Source of the DNA: an uncultured beta proteobacterium
Lineage (GTDB): Bacteria > Pseudomonadota > Gammaproteobacteria > Burkholderiales > Burkholderiaceae_C
DNA: 5,301 bases
Assembly (NCBI GenBank): GCA_903885415.1
Contig: CAISIP010000165.1
Coordinates: forward strand, 1 to 5,301
Direction: 5' to 3'
The position numbers were made by a program, and so were the translations under genes. How positions within the stretch are numbered: position 1 is the first letter of the stretch; the number at the start of each line of letters is the position of its first letter. A model generated the notes under the pieces. The model made no database searches and was not told the origin of the DNA. It was given only the letters and a program-made list of their open reading frames with translations. Positions 1-5,301 of the stretch are shown in pieces.

Positions 1-1
1 C

Positions 2-229
2 CAGGCTGAAGTCACAGTCACTGCAGCGAGTGGACAAATTTTCGATATGAGGGTCCAGCATTGTGAAGGGAGTCTGGAGTGTCCGATGACCGACGAGCAA
101 CTCGAGGGGAAGTTCAGGATGCAGTCACTCGCGGCAGTCGGACCTGCGGCGCTTGATAGGTTGGTAAATGACTGCTGGAGGCTAGAGGAACTCTCTGATG
201 TCACCCACGTTATTCGTGGACTCGACTGA
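2..229 (+). CDS. MmgE/PrpD family protein, C-terminal fragment (5' end outside window)
   Basis: The frame is open from base 2, the window edge, to TGA at 227-229, giving the last 75 residues of a protein whose family is usually about 450 residues. The fragment has the typical MmgE/PrpD tail: a short beta stretch (AEVTVTAASGQIFD), then a CEGSLECPMTDEQLEGKF segment matching the family pattern 'G-s-x-x-x-P-m-t-d-e-e-l-x-x-K-F', then a helical end. An internal ATG at base 47 is not the true start, because the conserved sequence continues upstream of it. Family members include 2-methylcitrate dehydratase (PrpD), cis-aconitate decarboxylase and many uncharacterised proteins; the active-site region is missing, so no reaction can be assigned. 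The gene converges on the minus-strand operon. GC is about 55%, lower than the operon, so it may have a different history. The family call is from remembered pattern, not a search. Confidence 0.75.
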   Translation, partial: QAEVTVTAASGQIFDMRVQHCEGSLECPMTDEQLEGKFRMQSLAAVGPAALDRLVNDCWRLEELSDVTHVIRGLD

Positions 230-405
230 GCCTACAGGGCTGGGCTGAGAATTGTTGCGAACAAGGGGCGCCCTTTGCGATTGGCGGCAGCAGTTCGTAG
301 GATCTGGTTCAAGTTGAGTTATCGATACCTGTGTCGGATATTGCACGGTGATTGTTTGAGCCGTGCTTGAGAATCGGGTTTTCTAAGGCCAGTGGGCCAC
401 TGCCA
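230..405. other. Convergent intergenic region without a gene
   Basis: These 176 bases lie between the stop of the MmgE/PrpD-like gene and the stop of the minus-strand E3 gene. I see no coding frame with codon use like the neighbours. The region holds several short inverted repeats: TTGTT/AACAA at 252-264, AAGGG/CCCTT at 263-275, GCACGG/CCGTGC at 343-366 and CAGTG/CACTG at 390-402. None is followed by a clean T-run on either strand, so termination here is plausible from position only. Confidence 0.7.
343..366. terminator. Inverted repeat between convergent genes, possible weak terminator
   Basis: GCACGG (343-348) and CCGTGC (361-366) form a perfect 6-bp stem around a 12-base loop. On the plus strand a loose TTTT (379-382) follows about a dozen bases later, which is too far for a standard intrinsic terminator. 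The position, downstream of both converging genes, is right for a bidirectional terminator, but the structure is weak and could be chance. Confidence 0.2.
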
Positions 406-1818
406 TTAGGCCGCCGCGCGCGGTGGCAGATGGATGGCTGCGCCGTTGTACGCGTCATGGGCAGCCTCCATCAGGGCTTCGGTCAGTGTGGGATGGGCAT
501 GGATGGTTTCCATGAGGGCAGGCAGGGTCAGCTCCATCTGCACCGCCAGCGTGGCTTCGCCCAGCAGGTTGGTAACATCTGCGCCGACCATGGCGACGCC
601 GAGCACCTGGTCGGTGTCGCCGTCGGCCAGAATTTTCACGAAGCCGTCGGTGTCCTCGTTGGCGATCGCCTTGCCGCTGGCGGCAAACGGAAACTTTCCT
701 ATCTTCAGGTGCGGGTGCTGCGCGCGTGCCTGGGCTTCGGTCAGGCCCACTGCGGCGATTTCCGGCGTGGTGTAGACCGCCCGTGGAACCGCCCGGGCGG
801 CCATGCTCCAGGGTTGCCCCCGCATGTGCGCCACCGCGCATTCCGCCTCCGCCGCGGCCTTGTGGGCCAGCAGCAGACCGCCGCGCACATCGCCCACCGC
901 ATACACATGCGCCACGACCGTTCGGCAGTGCTCATCGGTGACGATCGCGCCGGCATGCACCGTGATGCCGGCCCGCTCCGGTGCGAGTTCTTTCCAGCGG
1001 GGCCGGCGGCCCACGGCGACGAGTACGGTGTCGGCGGTGACCTCGCGCTCCCCGGCGGGCGTGGAACAACGCACGCTCAGCGCACCGTCCACCTGCCGGA
1101 TGCCCAGCACGGTAGCGCTGGTTAGGATGTCCACGCCCTGCCTCGCCAGTTTGCGCTGCAGGACGATCGTGACATCGGCGTCCTCCTCGGACACCAGGCG
1201 TTCCATCTTCTCGACCACTGTGACCTGCGCGCGCAGGTCGCTGAAGATCTGTGCGAACTCGGCTCCGATCACGCCACCACCGACGATCAGCACACGAGCG
1301 GGCAGGGCCGTCAGCGCCAGCGCCCCTTCGCTGGTCACCACGCCGCCCAGTTCCACGCCGGGGATTGGGGGCACGATGGGCTCGGAACCACTGGCGATGA
1401 CGATCAGGTCGGCCGTCAGCAACACCCCGGTCTCACGCACGCGCAGCGTCCTGGCGTCGAGAAATTCGGCGCTGCCCTGCACCAGGGTGATCCGGTTGCG
1501 CTTGACCAGAGTGGCGACGCCGCGCACCAGCTTCTGGACGGCTTCGTTTTTCTTGCGCATCACCACGCCAAAATCGGCTTTCAGCGCCTGCGGGTCGACC
1601 CCGAAGTGGCCCAGCGTAGCCAACTCGCGGAACTGGTGGGACTGGTGCAGCAGGCTCTTGGTAGGGATACAGCCGAGGTTGAGGCAGGTGCCGCCAAGGG
1701 CGCCGGCCTCGACCAGCGTTACGCTGAGGCCTTCTCGTGCGGCGCGAATCGCCGCGGTGTAACCGCCGATGCCGCCACCGATGACCACCAGGTGCCTGGG
1801 CGCGGGTGTGCTGCTCAT
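406..1818 (-). CDS. lpdA: Dihydrolipoamide dehydrogenase (E3)
   Basis: A 470-residue flavoprotein, the normal length for E3. It reoxidises dihydrolipoyl groups on the E2 component using FAD and NAD+ in the cytoplasm. Visible motifs in order are: the FAD-binding GGGIGGY at residues 14-20 (Ile where Pro is most common); the redox disulfide GGTCLNLGCIPTK with Cys45 and Cys50; the NAD-binding GGGVIG at 180-185 followed by AEF; the second FAD motif VYAVGDV; and the C-terminal HAHPTLTE with catalytic His442 and Glu447. The ATG at 1818-1816 overlaps the stop of the upstream MaoC-like gene as ATGA, so translation is probably coupled; upstream there is only a weak GAG-type ribosome site. It is last in the operon and ends in TAA at 408-406. 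Its place with E1/E2 suggests a dedicated E3, although E3 subunits are often shared between complexes. All catalytic residues are present. Confidence 0.96.
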   Translation of the reverse strand: MSSTPAPRHLVVIGGGIGGYTAAIRAAREGLSVTLVEAGALGGTCLNLGCIPTKSLLHQSHQFRELATLGHFGVDPQALKADFGVVMRKKNEAVQKLVRGVATLVKRNRITLVQGSAEFLDARTLRVRETGVLLTADLIVIASGSEPIVPPIPGVELGGVVTSEGALALTALPARVLIVGGGVIGAEFAQIFSDLRAQVTVVEKMERLVSEEDADVTIVLQRKLARQGVDILTSATVLGIRQVDGALSVRCSTPAGEREVTADTVLVAVGRRPRWKELAPERAGITVHAGAIVTDEHCRTVVAHVYAVGDVRGGLLLAHKAAAEAECAVAHMRGQPWSMAARAVPRAVYTTPEIAAVGLTEAQARAQHPHLKIGKFPFAASGKAIANEDTDGFVKILADGDTDQVLGVAMVGADVTNLLGEATLAVQMELTLPALMETIHAHPTLTEALMEAAHDAYNGAAIHLPPRAAA

Positions 1819-2234
1819 GGTGTCAACTCACATTCGCCGTCGATGACGCATTCGTCACGCTGGTTCAGGCAGACGAAGCCGATTTCGATCAAGCGGCGCC
1901 CCTCGAGTTGGCGGTCGCCGCGGACGCTGGCTTCAGAGCGAATCACATCGCCGGGACGCGACGGTGCACGGTAGCGTAGCCGAATCGCCGTATCGGGCGG
2001 CAGGGCCTCCGAGTTGCGCCAGCGCATGATGGACTGGAACACCGGCTCCATGGGAATGCAGCCATGGGCAATCGTGCCGCCGAAGGCCGATGCCGCCGCG
2101 ACCTGGGCGTCGACATGGATCGGGTTGAAGTCGCCCGAGATCGCCGCATACACATCGATCATGTCCTGTGTGATGCGGATCTCGCAGGCCGGCAGGGTGT
2201 CGCCTATGCGGATGGGGGGCAGTGGCTGGGTCAT
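1815..2234 (-). CDS. MaoC-like hydratase/dehydratase carrying the hydratase-2 motif
   Basis: A 139-residue single hotdog-fold protein. The sequence ISGDFNPIHVD contains the hydratase-2 signature GD-x-NPIH with the presumed catalytic Asp35 and His40, followed by the family's FGGTIAHG segment. The family adds water to trans-2-enoyl-CoA, or removes it from 3-hydroxyacyl-CoA, usually with R stereochemistry. I chose the ATG at 2234-2232 because it overlaps the TGA of the preceding gene (ATGA) and places the protein's start at the usual point of the fold (PIRIGDTLP). The frame stays open further upstream, but that extension lies antisense-like inside the neighbouring gene and does not resemble protein. 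There is no Shine-Dalgarno before the ATG, so it is probably translated by coupling. Its own stop overlaps the start of the E3 gene. The substrate is unknown; thioesterase-like or dehydrogenase-associated roles cannot be excluded. Confidence 0.88.
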   Translation of the reverse strand: MTQPLPPIRIGDTLPACEIRITQDMIDVYAAISGDFNPIHVDAQVAAASAFGGTIAHGCIPMEPVFQSIMRWRNSEALPPDTAIRLRYRAPSRPGDVIRSEASVRGDRQLEGRRLIEIGFVCLNQRDECVIDGECELTP

Positions 2235-2629
2235 GGGACGATGGCGGTGAAACTGACCGAGCACACCAGTGCGCCGGCCTGGTTGTGGGTGCGCATCTCG
2301 TACTTCATGAACCGGCGGTTCTTGCGCTCGAAGGTCTCGACGATGCGAAACTGCGTCAGCAAGTCGTCGCCCACGCGGGCTGGCACGCCGAATACGTCCT
2401 CGTCGCCCATGCGGATGGCGCCCGGTGGAAAGATCGCATTCTCCCAGCCCAGGCGCAGCCCGTAGGTCAGTCCCATGCTCGGCGGTGTCACGGGCTGCTG
2501 GCCGGCCGGCGTCGCCGGGTAACCCATCAGTTGTCGGAAGCGTTCGACATCGGCCGCAGTGACCGCGCAGCGGCCTTCGCACAGCACCTGGCCCAGGCGT
2601 GCGGTTTCAAATGAGAAATCCGGGTTCAC
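2231..2629 (-). CDS. MaoC-like hotdog protein of the N-terminal-domain type, lacking the catalytic motif
   Basis: A 132-residue protein starting with GTG at 2629-2627, six bases after the E2 stop. It resembles the N-terminal-type MaoC-like dehydratase domain: VTAADVERFRQLMG near residues 23-36, PPSM at 49-52, LGW at 60-62, a proline followed by GDD at 83-89, then a long beta-strand run through RIVETFERKNRRFMKYEMRT to an SVSFTAIVP end. It has no GD-x-NP-x-H signature, so it is unlikely to be the catalytic half. In known two-subunit MaoC enzymes of this kind, one chain carries the catalytic Asp/His and the other mainly shapes the acyl-chain pocket. The ATGA overlap with the next MaoC gene supports a heteromer, which is an inference. 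No clear ribosome site precedes the GTG; coupling to the E2 stop is likely. The first in-frame ATG would be codon 35, inside the fold, so GTG is preferred. Confidence 0.8.
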   Translation of the reverse strand: MNPDFSFETARLGQVLCEGRCAVTAADVERFRQLMGYPATPAGQQPVTPPSMGLTYGLRLGWENAIFPPGAIRMGDEDVFGVPARVGDDLLTQFRIVETFERKNRRFMKYEMRTHNQAGALVCSVSFTAIVP

Positions 2630-2634
2630 CGGGT

Positions 2635-3888
2635 CTACCGCAGCCGGGCCAGCAGCAGTGCCGGCTGTTCCAGCAGCGCTTTGAAGCGGGAGCGGAACTC
2701 GCCGGCCATGGCGCCGTCGATCAGGCAGTGGTCGAAGGTCAGGCTGATGGACATCATGGGCCGGATGACGATCTGCTTGTCGCGCACCACCGCTTCGTCG
2801 CGGATCTGACCGATGCCCAGCAACGCGGACTGCGGCGCGTTCAGGATCGGGGTTTCGAAGTCGCCGCCGTAGCTGCCGAAATTGCTCAGTGTGAAAGTGC
2901 CGCCATCGACATCGGCGCGTTTCAGCTTGCCGCTGCGTGCCTTATCGATTAGCGCCAGCCGGGCGTGCGACAGTTCCACCAGGCTCAGTTGGTCCACATG
3001 GCGGATCACCGGCACGATCAGTCCGCCGTTGACCGACACCGCCAGGCCGATGTTGACGGCGTTCCAACTCACGATGTCGTCACCCTCGATCCAGGCGTTC
3101 ATCTCCGGCATGGCGGCCAGCACCGTGGCGGCGGCTTTTAGCACCAGGTCGGTGTAGGTGATGCGCACACCCAGCGTGTCGGCGGCGTCGACCAGCGTTT
3201 CGCGCAGCCTGGTGGCCTCGGCCATGTCGACGTGGCCGAAGCCGGTCATCTGCGCTTTGCTTGCCAGGCTCTGCATCATGCGCTGCGCAATCGCCTTGCG
3301 CATGGCGGTCATCGGGCGGCGCGTAAGCGTACCCGGGGCAATGATGGTGGTTGCCGTTGCCGTTGCCGCGATGCTGGCCTGCGCGGGCGGGGCAGTTCGC
3401 GGCGGCGCCGCTTCCACGTCTCGCTTCAGGATCACGCCGCCCGGGCCGGAACCCGTCACGGTGGCCAGGTCGAGGTCACGCGCACTGGCGAGTTGCCGTG
3501 CGACCGGTGAGGCCATCAGGCGTCGGCCGCTGGCGTCCTTTGCGGCACCGAGATTGGCTGGATGTGCCGCCGCTGGCATGGGTGCAGTGGCCGCCGGAGC
3601 GCCGGGGAATGCTGGCGCCGCGCTGCGCTGGCCTGCTGCCAATGCCGCATCGGCCATCGGGTGCAGGTAGCCGGCCAGGTCGCCTACCAGCAGCTTGGCG
3701 CCGACCGGCGCCACGCGCTGCAGATAACCGTCGTGCTCGGCTTCGATATCGAACGTGATCTTGTCGGTCTCGATAGTCACGACGGTGTCACCCCGGTGCA
3801 CCTGGGCGCCGTCGGCGAAGCCCCACTCGACCACGATGGCGTCTTCCATCGTCAGGCCGAGCTTAGGAATGAAGATGGCGTGCGTCAC
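2635..3888 (-). CDS. Dihydrolipoamide acyltransferase (E2) of a 2-oxoacid dehydrogenase complex
   Basis: A 417-residue E2 that takes the acyl group from E1 on a swinging lipoyl arm and transfers it to CoA. Domains: one lipoyl domain at about residues 2-77 with the lipoylated lysine in ETDK (Lys43); an Ala/Pro-rich linker at about 79-120; a peripheral-subunit-binding domain at about 124-158 (MASPVARQLA ... GSGPGGVILKRDV); a second flexible linker at 160-187; and the acyltransferase core from about 188, starting RRPMTAMRKAIAQRM. The active-site motif reads FDHCLIDGA with His387 and Asp391; Cys388 stands where Arg is usual (DHRxxDG). The GTG start at 3888-3886 is chosen because GAAGG lies 7 bases upstream and the next residues (THAIFIPKLGLTMEDA) are the normal lipoyl-domain beginning. 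The frame is open to 4659, but that part is antisense to E1 beta coding and not real. It follows E1 beta by 59 bases. The substrate class, branched 2-oxoacid or acetoin type, is not decided. Confidence 0.94.
   Translation of the reverse strand: MTHAIFIPKLGLTMEDAIVVEWGFADGAQVHRGDTVVTIETDKITFDIEAEHDGYLQRVAPVGAKLLVGDLAGYLHPMADAALAAGQRSAAPAFPGAPAATAPMPAAAHPANLGAAKDASGRRLMASPVARQLASARDLDLATVTGSGPGGVILKRDVEAAPPRTAPPAQASIAATATATTIIAPGTLTRRPMTAMRKAIAQRMMQSLASKAQMTGFGHVDMAEATRLRETLVDAADTLGVRITYTDLVLKAAATVLAAMPEMNAWIEGDDIVSWNAVNIGLAVSVNGGLIVPVIRHVDQLSLVELSHARLALIDKARSGKLKRADVDGGTFTLSNFGSYGGDFETPILNAPQSALLGIGQIRDEAVVRDKQIVIRPMMSISLTFDHCLIDGAMAGEFRSRFKALLEQPALLLARLR
3350..3367. repeat. Three tandem copies of the hexamer GTTGCC
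   Basis: Three perfect GTTGCC units lie inside the E2 gene and encode the alternating Ala-Thr run of the second interdomain linker (residues about 174-180). Such linkers tolerate length change, so this is likely a harmless short repeat. Confidence 0.6.
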
Positions 3889-3895
3889 TGGTGTA

Positions 3896-3900
3896 CCTTC
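3896..3900 (-). promoter_or_regulatory. Ribosome binding site deciding the GTG start of E2
   Basis: On the minus strand GAAGG is followed by seven bases and then GTG (3888-3886). This is the clearest Shine-Dalgarno in the window. It fixes the E2 start at a GTG that gives a normal lipoyl-domain N-terminus, although the frame is open far upstream. Confidence 0.7.
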
Positions 3901-3919
3901 GCCCTGCGGGCTGCGGTGC

Positions 3920-3949
3920 GAGCCCCTTGGGGGCGGCCCGACGGGGCTC
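3920..3949. repeat. GC-rich inverted repeat in the E1 beta-E2 spacer
   Basis: GAGCCCC at 3920-3926 pairs perfectly with GGGGCTC at 3943-3949, a 7-bp stem with a 16-base loop that is itself rich in G and C. One arm overlaps the E1 beta stop codon (3950-3948). A second small hairpin, GCCC-TGC-GGGC, lies next to it at 3901-3911. No T-run follows, so this is not a standard terminator. It may stabilise or process the mRNA between E1 and E2, or be a copy of the GC-rich palindromic elements scattered through many Burkholderiales genomes (recalled, not checked). Confidence 0.55.
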
Positions 3950-4925
3950 ATGCCAGCATTTCCCGCACATTGGCGGCGATCCGGGTGGCATCGGGATGCA
4001 GGAACTGCTCGAATCCCCTGCCAAAGGGCTGCGGCGTGAAGGGGGGCGTCAACCGGCGCACCGGAACGTCCAGGTCGTAGAAGGCCCGGTCCATGATTTC
4101 GGCGGCGACTTCCGAACCGAAACCGAAGGGCTTGTGCGCCGATGTGACCACCAGCGCGCGGTTGGTCTTGCGCACCGAGGCAGCGATGGTATCCATGTCC
4201 AGCGGGCTGATGGTGCGCGGATCGATGACTTCGATCTCGATGCCTTCCTTGGCCAGTTCGGCGCCCGCGTCCAGTGACTTCTGCACCATCAGGCCGGTGG
4301 CCACCACGGTCACATCCCGTCCGACGCGCTTGATGTCGGCCTTGCCCAGGGGAATCACCAGGTCCTCGTCCTCGTCGATCTCTTCCTTTATGCGGTGCAG
4401 TCCCAGGTGCTCGATGAAAATCACCGGGTTGTTGTCGCGGATGGCGGCCTTGAGCAGGCCTTTGGCGTCCCGCGGCGTCGTCGGCATCACCACCTTCAGT
4501 CCGGGCACATGCCCGACCCAGGACTCGAGCATCTGCGAGTGGTGCGGCCCGATGCCCATCTCGACGGCCACGCTGGTGCGGATCACCATCGGCATCGGGA
4601 AGGCGCCGTTGTACAGGTAGTGCATCTTGGCGGCCTGGTTGGCGATCTGGTCCAGACACAGGCCGAAGAAGTCCATGAACATGATCTCTACGACCGGTCG
4701 CTTGCCGGTCATCGCGGCGCCGACAGCCAGGCCGACGATCACCTCCTCACTGATCGGGGTGTCGCGTACCCGCAGCGGCCCGAAGGCCTTGTGCAGGCCG
4801 CGCGATGCGCCGAATGCGCCACCGGCAGCGGCGACATCCTCGCCGATCAGGAACACGTTCTTGTCGCGCTCCATCTCCTCGCGCATAGCGTCGACGATAG
4901 CCCAGCAGTAGGTTCGGATGGTCAT
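3948..4925 (-). CDS. 2-oxoacid dehydrogenase E1 component, beta subunit
   Basis: A complete 325-residue transketolase-like beta subunit, the usual length. With E1 alpha it forms an alpha2-beta2 enzyme that decarboxylates a 2-oxoacid, or cleaves acetoin, on thiamine diphosphate and hands the acyl group to E2 lipoyl. Visible motifs: FLIGEDVAAAGGAFGAS near residues 25-41; DTPISEE at 55-61, where Glu60 matches the glutamate that activates the cofactor; GKRPVVEIMFMDF at 74-86; and PHHSQ at 127-131, where His129 matches the active-site histidine of the family's HSQ motif. The C-terminal half (VTVVATGLMVQKSL ... EVIDPRTISPLD) is the standard transketolase C-terminal domain. The ATG at 4925-4923 lies 21 bases after the E1 alpha stop, with no recognisable Shine-Dalgarno in between. 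The beta subunit resembles acetoin (AcoB-type) and branched-chain E1 enzymes; motifs alone do not choose between them. Confidence 0.95.
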   Translation of the reverse strand: MTIRTYCWAIVDAMREEMERDKNVFLIGEDVAAAGGAFGASRGLHKAFGPLRVRDTPISEEVIVGLAVGAAMTGKRPVVEIMFMDFFGLCLDQIANQAAKMHYLYNGAFPMPMVIRTSVAVEMGIGPHHSQMLESWVGHVPGLKVVMPTTPRDAKGLLKAAIRDNNPVIFIEHLGLHRIKEEIDEDEDLVIPLGKADIKRVGRDVTVVATGLMVQKSLDAGAELAKEGIEIEVIDPRTISPLDMDTIAASVRKTNRALVVTSAHKPFGFGSEVAAEIMDRAFYDLDVPVRRLTPPFTPQPFGRGFEQFLHPDATRIAANVREMLA

Positions 4926-4946
4926 GGGGATGGCAGGCGTTGGGGC

Positions 4947-5282
4947 TTAGAGGGCGTAGACATGGTCGAGTGCACTGGCCGGTTCCGGGTCCGGGCTTGC
5001 CAGCGAAAAGTCGATCGCTTCGGTGATTTCGGCCGCCAACATGGCCTCGAGCCCGTCCAGTTCGGCGACGTCGAATGCACCTCGTTGCAGGGCCACGGCG
5101 CGAAACTGCGGCAGGGGATCACGCGACTGCCACAACGCCTCTTCCTCGCGTGTGCGGTACTTGCACGGGTCGCCCTGGAAGTGGCCGCCGGTTCGGTAGG
5201 TCTTGAGTTCGAGCAGGGTGGGGCCGTCGCCGGCGCGCGCCCGCGCGACCGCGGTGCGGGCTGCCGCGAGTACCGCCAGCAC
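4947..5282 (-). CDS. 2-oxoacid dehydrogenase E1 component, alpha subunit, C-terminal fragment
   Basis: The last 111 residues of a thiamine-diphosphate-dependent E1 alpha subunit, a family usually about 320-400 residues long; the N-terminal part lies beyond the contig end. The fragment contains TLLELKTYRTGGHFQGDP, with the histidine of the conserved YR-x-x-GH-x-x-x-D cofactor-site loop (residue 34 of the fragment), then KYRTREEEALWQSRDPL and the typical end PDPEPASALDHVYAL, with TAA at 4949-4947. The thiamine-binding GDG motif is missing because it lies upstream. The frame appears to continue to a GTG at 5300, but the residues coded there (CSSDL) come from sequencing adapter and must be removed. 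It is the first gene of the operon seen here; whether others precede it cannot be seen. Confidence 0.92.
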   Translation of the reverse strand: MLAVLAAARTAVARARAGDGPTLLELKTYRTGGHFQGDPCKYRTREEEALWQSRDPLPQFRAVALQRGAFDVAELDGLEAMLAAEITEAIDFSLASPDPEPASALDHVYAL

Positions 5283-5283
5283 G

Positions 5284-5301
5284 AGATCGGAAGAGCACAC
5301 G
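5284..5301. other. Illumina TruSeq adapter sequence at contig end (artefact)
   Basis: AGATCGGAAGAGCACACG is identical over 18 bases to the start of the standard TruSeq read-1 adapter. On the minus strand it translates to the well-known spurious peptide CSSDL. It sits exactly at the window edge and interrupts a conserved E1 alpha gene, so it is untrimmed adapter, not genome. Confidence 0.97.

Noticed and set aside
390..402. CAGTG-GGC-CACTG hairpin beside the E3 stop as an intrinsic terminator
   Set aside because: The stem is only five base pairs and no T-run follows on the minus strand, so it does not meet the usual pattern.
352..1125. 257-codon plus-strand open frame
   Set aside because: It is a shadow of the E3 gene. 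The translation is rich in Gly, His and Arg and has no family features.
803..1762. 319-codon plus-strand open frame opposite the E3 gene
   Set aside because: It is antisense to a fully conserved dihydrolipoamide dehydrogenase. Its Ser/Arg/Thr-rich translation is typical of the shadow of a GC-rich gene, and no domain is recognisable.
2235..2582. Upstream extension of the second MaoC gene
   Set aside because: It lies inside the first MaoC gene in another frame; the ATG at 2234 in the ATGA overlap gives the normal family start and length.
4093..4620. 175-codon plus-strand open frame opposite E1 beta
   Set aside because: It is a Ser/Thr/Arg-rich shadow of the conserved beta subunit on the other strand.
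3889..4659. N-terminal extension of the E2 frame by about 257 codons
   Set aside because: It overlaps the conserved E1 beta gene in another frame, has low-complexity Arg/Gly/Asp-rich content, and the lipoyl domain starts naturally at the GTG at 3888 behind a good ribosome site.
5283..5300. GTG at 5300 as the start of a complete short protein
   Set aside because: The codons are adapter-derived, and the conserved residues show a truncated E1 alpha C-terminus.
1..5301. CRISPR arrays, tRNA or rRNA genes, insertion sequences
   Set aside because: I saw no repeat-spacer pattern, no cloverleaf or rRNA-like segment, and no transposase or terminal inverted repeats in the window.

Overview
The window looks like one end of a contig from a GC-rich proteobacterium, most likely a betaproteobacterium of the Burkholderiales type. 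That placement is an inference from codon use, GC content, tight gene packing and a GC-rich palindromic spacer; no marker gene is present to prove it. The right-hand end carries 18 bases identical to the Illumina TruSeq adapter, so the contig was probably assembled from incompletely trimmed reads. The last 18 bases are not genomic.

The main content is a six-gene operon on the minus strand, read from right to left. It starts with the C-terminal part of a thiamine-diphosphate E1 alpha subunit (4947-5282), followed by E1 beta (3948-4925) and a lipoyl-bearing E2 acyltransferase (2635-3888, GTG start). Next come two small MaoC-type hotdog-fold proteins (2231-2629 and 1815-2234), and last a dihydrolipoamide dehydrogenase E3 (406-1818). 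Spacings are +21, +59, +5, -4 and -4 bases; both overlaps are ATGA stop/start overlaps. A two-subunit E1 is the architecture of branched-chain 2-oxoacid and acetoin dehydrogenases, not of the single-chain E1 pyruvate dehydrogenase usual in proteobacteria. This is therefore probably a dedicated catabolic complex of unassigned substrate.

The most interesting feature is the pair of MaoC-like genes between E2 and E3, translationally coupled to each other and to E3. The second has the hydratase-2 signature (GD-F-NPIH). The first has the fold signature of the N-terminal-type MaoC domain but no such motif. The pair may form a split, two-subunit enoyl-CoA hydratase/dehydratase working on the acyl-CoA released by the complex or just upstream of it.

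At the left end, facing the operon on the plus strand, is the last 75 codons of an MmgE/PrpD-family protein (2-229). A 176-base convergent intergenic region (230-405) separates the two; it holds several short inverted repeats but no convincing intrinsic terminator. The first 360 bases are about 54% GC by hand count, against 58-72% in the operon lines I counted, so the left end differs in composition.
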